Shown here: piece by piece, positions 25,536 to 30,122 of the stretch
Layout: each line of letters begins with the position of its first letter
How positions within the stretch are numbered: the first letter of the stretch is position 1
NCBI RefSeq assembly: GCF_042682565.1
Contig: NZ_JBHUIC010000026.1
Length of the DNA: 30,122 bases
Reading direction: 5' to 3' (one strand)
DNA from: Pistricoccus aurantiacus
GTDB lineage: Bacteria > Pseudomonadota > Gammaproteobacteria > Pseudomonadales > Halomonadaceae
The notes under the pieces: generated by a model
What the model saw: the letters and a program-made list of their open reading frames with translations, nothing else
The model's database searches: none
Told to the model about the DNA's origin: nothing
Position numbers and translations under genes: made by a program

Positions 25536-26027
25536 ATGCAAAAGCTGATTAGAACCGTCACCCTTTCCGTTGCTCTCTCTCTGGTGGGCGGCTGTAGCTA
25601 CTTTGGTGTCTACAAGCGTGACCTGTCCCAAGGCAACCTTGTCACTCAGGATATGGTGGCACAGCTTCAACCGGGCATGAGTCGCAATCAAGTGGAGTCG
25701 ATCATGGGTAGTCCGATGGCACCGGCACCCTTCGACAACAGCCAATGGAACTATGTTTTTCGTCTCGACAAGGCCTATGCGGGGGTAGACCAGCGGCGTG
25801 CTACCTTGTCTTTCTCCGGCGATCGGCTGGTGGACATTCAAACCAGCGGCGATCTGACCGGGCTACCAGACTTCACCGGTCAACAAGGGCTGGGGCCTGC
25901 AGCTAGCGAGGCTGTCATTCCTACGGGCAACCTGATCGATCGACAGTCGCGGCGCGTATCCGGAGGAGAGACTGCCGTCGGCGAGCCCGGCAACCCTATC
26001 GACAACACGACGCCAGACCGGCCTTGA
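25536..26027 (+). CDS. bamE: BamE (SmpA/OmlA), outer-membrane assembly lipoprotein
   Basis: BamE is a lipoprotein of the BamABCDE complex that folds outer-membrane beta-barrels. The 163-residue precursor has a signal peptide with a lipobox ending VGGC (lipidated Cys20). The mature part has the BamE fold: RDLSQGNLVTQDMVAQLQPG, MSRNQVESIMGSP, then WNYVFRLD. The last ~50 residues are a Gly/Pro/Thr-rich extension beyond the ~113-residue E. coli protein and are probably disordered. AAAGG precedes the chosen ATG; the 17 extra codons of the open frame ahead of it would spoil the signal peptide. It is divergent from fur. Confidence 0.94.
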   Translation: MQKLIRTVTLSVALSLVGGCSYFGVYKRDLSQGNLVTQDMVAQLQPGMSRNQVESIMGSPMAPAPFDNSQWNYVFRLDKAYAGVDQRRATLSFSGDRLVDIQTSGDLTGLPDFTGQQGLGPAASEAVIPTGNLIDRQSRRVSGGETAVGEPGNPIDNTTPDRP

Positions 26028-26042
26028 GAGCACCGACGTTCG

Positions 26043-26387
26043 TTAGCTGTCGGCTCGACGCGGCGAGCGAGCAGTTTTTGCACGCCGCGCTCGTGCGCTC
26101 ACGGGATCGATGATCAACGGTCGATAGACCTCGACACGATCGCCTTCGCGCACTTCGTAAGTCGCGGGATCGCGCAGCGGCTTCCCGAAGATACCCAGAT
26201 CTGCCTGAGTGAATGTATCTATGGGTAATTCGGGAAAGTACTGTTCGAGTTCGGCTAGAGCTACCGCCTGCCTCGCTGTCGTTCCTGCTTTCACGTTCAA
26301 GATGACGATCTTTTGATGCGACGGCAAAGCGAAAGCCACTTCGATGGTCACCTTCGAGAAAAAGGGAATTGGCTCCTTATCTTCCAT
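26043..26387 (-). CDS. rnfH: RnfH family protein (UPF0125)
   Basis: This is a small ubiquitin-like (beta-grasp) protein of unknown function, named for a link to rnf operons in some bacteria. The 114-residue product has VTIEVAFALP near the N-terminus and QADLGIFGKPLRDPATYEVREGDRVE-type sequence in the middle. The conserved EVYRPLIIDP lies near the end and a basic tail follows. The ATG at 26387 overlaps the ratA stop by 11 nt. A GTG at 26351 would match the shorter E. coli N-terminus but lies far from any ribosome-binding site. The ratA-rnfH pairing is conserved and makes an operon here. Confidence 0.88.
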   Translation of the reverse strand: MEDKEPIPFFSKVTIEVAFALPSHQKIVILNVKAGTTARQAVALAELEQYFPELPIDTFTQADLGIFGKPLRDPATYEVREGDRVEVYRPLIIDPVSARARRAKTARSPRRADS

Positions 26388-26811
26388 ATACCTGATCGGC
26401 ACGTCGTGTGAAAGAATCCACCAGCTGCCCCGCTACCTGCTGAAACAGTCTGCCGAATGCCATGCCAAGTATCCGATTGGCAAATTCGAATTCCATTTCC
26501 AGGCTGACCTTGCAGGCATCCTCCCCCATGGGAATAAAATGCCAGTGGCCATCGAGCCGTTTGAACGGGCCACTGACCAGTGAAAGGTCGATGCGATTCG
26601 GCTCATGGAGTTCGTTACGTGTAGTAAAACTCTGCTCGATACCCGCCTTGGCCAGTGTCATCTCACCTACCATATGATGCTCATCGCGCTCGATCAGCCG
26701 CGTGCTGCGACAGCCCGGAAGAAACTCAGGATAACGCTCGAAATCATTGACCAAATCGAACATGGCCTTGGGGGAATGCCGCACCAGGGCGGTTCGGTTA
26801 ACCGTTGGCAT
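26377..26811 (-). CDS. ratA: RatA (START-like/COQ10 family) protein
   Basis: This is a 144-residue member of the polyketide cyclase/START-like family. In E. coli RatA was described as binding 50S subunits and blocking 70S formation; eukaryotic relatives (COQ10) bind ubiquinone, so the true role is open. Typical segments are VRHSPKAMFDLVNDFERYPEFLPGC near the N-terminus and FKRLDGHWHFIPM in the centre. A C-terminal amphipathic helix with FGRLFQQVAGQLVDSFTRRA follows. The ATG at 26811 follows GGAGAGG, while the GTG four codons earlier does not have a site. It is divergent from smpB, the conserved arrangement. Confidence 0.92.
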   Translation of the reverse strand: MPTVNRTALVRHSPKAMFDLVNDFERYPEFLPGCRSTRLIERDEHHMVGEMTLAKAGIEQSFTTRNELHEPNRIDLSLVSGPFKRLDGHWHFIPMGEDACKVSLEMEFEFANRILGMAFGRLFQQVAGQLVDSFTRRADQVYGR

Positions 26812-26822
26812 GTGCCTCTCCA

Positions 26823-26852
26823 CTGACTTTACCGGGGCTTGGGCGTATTATA
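26823..26852. promoter_or_regulatory. Overlapping divergent promoters of ratA and smpB
   Basis: On the minus strand a perfect TATAAT (26847-26852) lies about 36 nt upstream of ratA, though its -35 is poor. On the plus strand TATTAT (26846-26851) lies 17 nt after CTGACT (26823-26828), a plausible smpB promoter. The two -10 boxes occupy the same bases, so transcription of ratA and smpB should be mutually exclusive at any moment (inference). Confidence 0.55.
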
Positions 26853-26953
26853 GGCGATTGATTCGTCAGGCCTTGAATACTAGCACGCTTCCCCCCACCT
26901 TCCCTATGCAGATCAAGGAAGATGGCTCAAGGCAAATCGAGATATGAGGTTCC

Positions 26954-27436
26954 ATGGCCAACAAGAAAGGCAAGGGCAAAGGCCCGAGCAGTCACGTCAT
27001 CGCGCAGAACAAGAAAGCGCGCTTTGAATATCATATTCAAGAAACCTTCGAAGCGGGTCTTGCCTTGGCCGGCTGGGAGGTCAAAAGTTTGCGTGCGGGC
27101 AAGGCACAGCTTACCGACACCTATATCTTGATCAAAAATGGCGAGGCCTGGCTGCTGGGCAGTCACATCACACCGTTGAATACCGCCAGTACCCATGAGT
27201 TGGCGGATCCCACGCGAACTCGCAAGCTTCTGCTGCATCGCAAGGAAATTGCCAAGATATTCTCGCGCACCCAGGAAAAAGGTCACACCTGCGTGCCCTT
27301 GAAGCTCTACTGGAAACGCAACATGGTCAAATGCGAACTTGCCTTGGTCACCGGTAAGAAGTTGCACGACAAGCGTGCCACTGAAAAGGAACGCGATTGG
27401 AACCGACAAAAAGCAAGGATCATGCGCGAACATTGA
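26954..27436 (+). CDS. smpB: SsrA-binding protein SmpB
   Basis: SmpB binds tmRNA and brings it to stalled ribosomes for trans-translation. The 160-residue protein has the same length as in E. coli. It shows the OB-fold core NKKARFEYHIQETFEAGLAL, GWEVKSLRAGKAQL and the RTRKLLLHRKEI helix. The basic C-terminal tail, which inserts in the mRNA channel, contains GKKLHDKRATEKERDW. GAGG lies ahead of the ATG. The ssrA gene follows after 57 nt on the same strand, the usual pairing. Confidence 0.97.
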   Translation: MANKKGKGKGPSSHVIAQNKKARFEYHIQETFEAGLALAGWEVKSLRAGKAQLTDTYILIKNGEAWLLGSHITPLNTASTHELADPTRTRKLLLHRKEIAKIFSRTQEKGHTCVPLKLYWKRNMVKCELALVTGKKLHDKRATEKERDWNRQKARIMREH

Positions 27437-27444
27437 AGCCACCA

Positions 27445-27481
27445 CTTGAACTGGCGTTGCATCGTCCCCATCTGATAGACT
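27445..27481 (+). promoter_or_regulatory. ssrA promoter: sigma-32-like, overlapped by an extended -10
   Basis: CTTGAA (27445-27450), 15 nt and CCCCATCT (27466-27473) match the heat-shock consensus without a mismatch, with a spacer at the long end of the usual range. Directly after it, TG-A-TAGACT (27473-27481) could serve as an extended -10 for sigma-70. The mature tmRNA begins 13-20 nt downstream, consistent with either start followed by 5' trimming. Confidence 0.65.
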
Positions 27482-27493
27482 GAAAGCGCAATT

Positions 27494-27873
27494 GGGGGCG
27501 ACATGGCTTCGACGCCGATGACAACCTCCTAGGTGCATGCCGAGAGTGTGATGTATCTCGTAAATCCAATATCACGATTAAATAGTCGCAAACGACGAAA
27601 ACTACGCTCAAGGTGCCCTGGCAGCCTAACAGCTGTTAGTGGTTAGCCTGGCCCCAACGCGATGTGCCTATCTATCGCTGCGGGGATATGAGCTAAAGCG
27701 GATAGGATCGCGATTGACTTTGTTCTCGCGTCAATTGCTAAATATTAGAGGAATCGCGCTACAGTATCCTGCTCGTCGGAGGCTGTAGTGCTAAATTAAA
27801 AGACGAACCTAAGCATGTAGAGCCGAAGAGCGAGTGTCGGCGGACGCGGGTTCGATCCCCGCCGCCTCCACCA
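27494..27873 (+). ncRNA. ssrA: Transfer-messenger RNA (tmRNA, ssrA)
   Basis: tmRNA rescues stalled ribosomes, acting as tRNA-Ala and as a short mRNA. This is the one-piece form, 380 nt. The 5' end GGGGGCG pairs with CGCCTCC at the 3' end, followed by A and encoded CCA. The third pair is G-U, the alanine identity element. The T-arm GCGGGTTCGATCCCCGC is intact. The tag reading frame (27588-27629) gives ANDENYAQGALAA. The segment AGGTGCATGCCGAGAGTG near the 5' end is typical of bacterial ssrA. It follows smpB and is ended by a strong terminator. Confidence 0.97.
27588..27629 (+). other. tmRNA tag reading frame (ANDENYAQGALAA)
   Basis: Within ssrA, the resume codon GCA (27588-27590) is preceded by ATAGTC, resembling the E. 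coli context. Thirteen codons give ANDENYAQGALAA and end in TAA. The C-terminal ALAA is the ClpXP/ClpAP degradation signal. The tag is three residues longer than the 10-residue ANDENYALAA of E. coli. Confidence 0.93.
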
Positions 27874-27889
27874 AACAAGTGTACGAATC

Positions 27890-27911
27890 AAGCACCTTCG
27901 GGTGCTTTTTT
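27890..27911 (+). terminator. ssrA terminator
   Basis: AAGCACC, TTCG tetraloop, GGTGCTT, then TTTT: a classic intrinsic terminator 17 nt beyond the tmRNA 3' end. The UUCG loop and T run on the plus strand assign it to ssrA. Confidence 0.93.
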
Positions 27912-27915
27912 CGTT

Positions 27916-28803
27916 TTATATTTCACCATAGGCAAATACGAACCCTAATACCAATGGCATGACAACCAGACTACCGAGATTACCAATTAGTACTAGCGAT
28001 GCTACCTTGTGAGGTTCTTGTCGATACTGTTCCGCTACCAGGTAATTAAGCACCGCTGGAGGCAAGGCAGCGAATACCCATAGTGTCGACGCCTGCAATC
28101 CGGACAAGTTGAACCACAGCACGAAAGGAATCGCCATCAATAACCCACTCAGCGGGCAGAGAATGGCGCCTAGAAGACCGAGCTTCCAACCGCTGAAATC
28201 GATATCCAGCATGCGCACACCAAGAGCGAACAACATGAGAGGAATACTAATCTCTCCCAGCATATGAGTTCCTTCCAGCAACCATTCCGGCAACGGAACA
28301 TCGACAAGATTCACAGCTAGCCCGGCAAGGCTGGCAATAACGATTGGAATACGCAGAAGCTGACGCAAAGAAGTCAGGGGATTGACCAAGTAAAGGCCTA
28401 CCGAAAAATGCAGCAGCATTTCCACTATAAAAACAATAACCGCCGCTGGTAACGCCTCTTCGCCAAAAGCAAAAACGATCAGAGGAATCCCCATGTTGCC
28501 CGTATTGTTGAACATCATGGGCGGCAGGAAAGTCCGTCGATCAAGATTTAGAAAATACGCCACTGGCCATAGCAATAAGCCTGAACCAAGTACGACTCCC
28601 CCCGCCGCTATGGCCAAACCGATATATTCGCCAAGCACCGCCTGCTGATTCGCTAGCGCCGCAAACACTAGTAACGGTACAAAAAGCTCCATATTGAGAC
28701 GATTTAGAGTGTTTATGGCCGCCGTTCGAAAATATCCATAGAGCGACCCTATTCCTGCTACCAGAAATATAGGCAGCAGAGTGGCAAAAACCTGTGCAAT
28801 CAT
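27916..28803 (-). CDS. AEC-family transporter (auxin efflux carrier-like)
   Basis: This 295-residue membrane protein has about ten hydrophobic helices and belongs to the AEC (auxin efflux carrier/malonate permease-like) family. Conserved features are the N-terminal LLPIFLVAGIGSLYGY and the central MMFNNTGNMGIPLIVFAFG. In the second half are ISIPLMLFALGVRM and a late LPPAVLNYLVAEQY. In bacteria such proteins carry carboxylates or other small metabolites; the substrate is not visible. AGAGGA precedes the ATG. The gene is convergent with ssrA, and its base composition is visibly more AT-rich than the genes left of smpB. Confidence 0.87.
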   Translation of the reverse strand: MIAQVFATLLPIFLVAGIGSLYGYFRTAAINTLNRLNMELFVPLLVFAALANQQAVLGEYIGLAIAAGGVVLGSGLLLWPVAYFLNLDRRTFLPPMMFNNTGNMGIPLIVFAFGEEALPAAVIVFIVEMLLHFSVGLYLVNPLTSLRQLLRIPIVIASLAGLAVNLVDVPLPEWLLEGTHMLGEISIPLMLFALGVRMLDIDFSGWKLGLLGAILCPLSGLLMAIPFVLWFNLSGLQASTLWVFAALPPAVLNYLVAEQYRQEPHKVASLVLIGNLGSLVVMPLVLGFVFAYGEI

Positions 28804-28910
28804 ATCCTCTCCATAGGTTTCAAATGCTTTTGCTCCCTCTGAAGCGGCTTGCGCGAAACCCTGAGACCCGGCACCATGGGAACATTCCCTCAGCCTTGAT
28901 ATAAAACCTC

Positions 28911-29966
28911 ATGAGCCGATTCTGGAGTCCTGTCGTTCACACTCTGACGCCTTATGTACCCGGCGAGCAGCCTCGTGAACGAGTGATCAAGTTAAATACC
29001 AATGAAAATCCTTATCCACCAGCACCCGGCGTAGGTAAAGTGCTGCGTGAATATTCTACCAATCACCTTCGCCTTTATCCCGATCCCGAATCTCGTGCAC
29101 TACGTGAAGCGCTGGCGAAATATCATAATGTTGCAGTGGAACAAGTATTTGTCGGCAACGGCTCGGATGAAGTTTTAGCCATGGCTTTTCAAGCATTTTT
29201 TTGCCAAGACGAGCCGCTGGTGATGCCGGCAATTACCTATAGTTTTTATCCAGTGTATTGCCAGCTTTACAGAATCAAGTATCAAACGATTCCTTTAAAG
29301 GAAAACTGGCAAGTTCCACTTGATGCTTTTGATCCACGCTGCGGCGGTATCGTCTTTGCTAATCCCAATGCACCCACCGGCCATGGCCATCAACGCGATG
29401 CCATCGACGCTTTCTTGAAACGAGTTGACCAATGTGTCGTCTTGATCGACGAAGCATATGTAGATTTTGGCGGTGAAAGTGTTATACCACTGACAACACA
29501 ATATCCCAATCTATTAGTCACCGGCACGTTTTCTAAATCGAGAAGCCTCGCAGGATTACGTCTAGGTTTTGCCATCGGCTCTTGTGAACTCATTGAAGGA
29601 CTAGAGCGGGTCAAAAACTCCTTCAATTCTTATCCTATTGATAGCTTGGCAAGCGCTGCAGGCATTGCGGCACTAGAAGACCAGCAACATTTCGAAAGCT
29701 GCCGTGAAAAAGTCATTACTACAAGAGAGCGCATCCGTGCGAGTCTCGAGATACTAGGTTTCGAGGTTATGCCGTCGCAAACCAATTTCTTGTTGGCTCG
29801 ACATCCTGGATATGACGCCGCATTTCTATTTACCGGTCTACGCGAGCGAGGCATTCTAGTACGCTATTTCAATACTGAATCGCTATATGATTTCTTGCGT
29901 ATCAGTATCGGCACCGACGCCGAGATGGAAAGCTTTATCGAAGCGCTTGAAAGTATTTTACATTAA
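28911..29966 (+). CDS. hisC: Histidinol-phosphate aminotransferase (HisC-type)
   Basis: HisC is a PLP enzyme that makes histidinol phosphate from imidazole acetol phosphate; some members also act on aromatic or other amino acids. The 351-residue fold-type I protein has IKLNTNENPYPPAPG (residues 26-40), VGNGSDEVL, FANPNAPTG, VLIDEAYVDF and the PLP lysine Lys209 in TGTFSKSRSLAGLRLGF. The N-terminus MSRFWSPVVHTLTPYVPGEQ is that of the pseudomonad HisC, which fixes the start despite the absence of a clear ribosome-binding site; TATAAA lies only a few nt upstream. It stands alone, away from other his genes, in AT-richer DNA, so it may be a second copy with a different role. Confidence 0.9.
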   Translation: MSRFWSPVVHTLTPYVPGEQPRERVIKLNTNENPYPPAPGVGKVLREYSTNHLRLYPDPESRALREALAKYHNVAVEQVFVGNGSDEVLAMAFQAFFCQDEPLVMPAITYSFYPVYCQLYRIKYQTIPLKENWQVPLDAFDPRCGGIVFANPNAPTGHGHQRDAIDAFLKRVDQCVVLIDEAYVDFGGESVIPLTTQYPNLLVTGTFSKSRSLAGLRLGFAIGSCELIEGLERVKNSFNSYPIDSLASAAGIAALEDQQHFESCREKVITTRERIRASLEILGFEVMPSQTNFLLARHPGYDAAFLFTGLRERGILVRYFNTESLYDFLRISIGTDAEMESFIEALESILH

Positions 29967-30068
29967 AAGCTGATAGTGGAGTTTTGTACAATTCTATCTT
30001 GAATAAGATGGGACTTTTTAACAAGCTCATGATGCCGACCTCTGCTTGAGAAAGATCCAAACGACAAA

Positions 30069-30094
30069 ACCCCCAGCCATTGCTGGCTGGGGGT
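30069..30094 (-). terminator. Terminator of a minus-strand gene beyond the right edge
   Basis: CCCCCAGCCA (30070-30079), TTGC loop, TGGCTGGGGG (30084-30093) form a perfect 10-bp stem. The T run (TTTTGT) follows on the minus strand only, so it ends a transcript that enters from the right of the window. The space between hisC and here (29967-30068) holds no gene I can support. Confidence 0.75.
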
Positions 30095-30122
30095 GGGGAG
30101 AGGGGCCTGACGAGGATTGGGC

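Noticed and set aside
27860..27873. Search for a second copy of the ssrA 3' end as an attachment-site repeat.
   Set aside because: No second copy was found in the window, and no integrase gene follows ssrA here.

Overview
The window is a roughly 30-kb chromosomal segment of a gammaproteobacterium with fairly high GC, most like a halomonad or a relative close to the pseudomonads. Three things point there. The core gene order, read on the minus strand, is recN< >grpE-dnaK-dnaJ, dapB-carA-carB-greA, rlmE-ftsH-folP-glmM-tpiA-secG-tRNA-Leu-tRNA-fMet, which is the order I know from Pseudomonas. The proteins resemble those of E. coli and Pseudomonas. The tmRNA is the one-piece type with an ANDENYA-type tag. 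The genus is an inference.

Layout. Positions 1-7681 hold initiator tRNA-fMet, tRNA-Leu(GAG), secG, tpiA, glmM, folP, ftsH and rlmE (all minus), divergent yhbY (plus) and convergent greA (minus). Positions 7678-13250 hold carB, carA and dapB (minus). Positions 13306-19034 interrupt the usual dapB/dnaJ neighbourhood with five accessory genes. These are an EamA-type transporter and an FAD amino-acid dehydrogenase (minus), and, divergent from them, an ornithine-cyclodeaminase-like reductase, an NhaC-family antiporter and a CorA-type channel (plus, overlapping). Positions 19102-23037 hold the chaperone operon grpE-dnaK-dnaJ (minus). Positions 23256-27436 hold recN, fur, bamE, rnfH, ratA and smpB. 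Positions 27494-27873 are ssrA (tmRNA). A visibly AT-richer end follows, with an AEC-family carrier (minus) and a hisC-type aminotransferase (plus). A terminator at the right edge belongs to a minus-strand gene outside the window.

Regulation that can be read from the sequence. Near-consensus heat-shock (sigma-32) promoters lie in front of grpE, again in front of dnaK, and in front of ssrA. A sigma-70 promoter overlapped by a LexA-like box drives recN, back to back with the grpE heat-shock promoter. Several gene pairs share stop and start codons (folP/glmM, carB/greA, the reductase/antiporter pair, antiporter/corA, and probably dehydrogenase/EamA), which suggests translational coupling.

How the parts work together. 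The window combines protein quality control (DnaK/DnaJ/GrpE, FtsH, SmpB-tmRNA), ribosome maturation (RlmE, YhbY, RatA), envelope biogenesis (GlmM, DapB, SecG, BamE), pyrimidine/arginine precursor synthesis (CarAB), folate synthesis, iron control (Fur) and DNA repair (RecN). The accessory block looks like an amino-acid conversion and transport cassette. A plausible reading is oxidation of a cyclic D-amino acid to its imine and re-reduction to the L form, but the substrate is not visible in the sequence.
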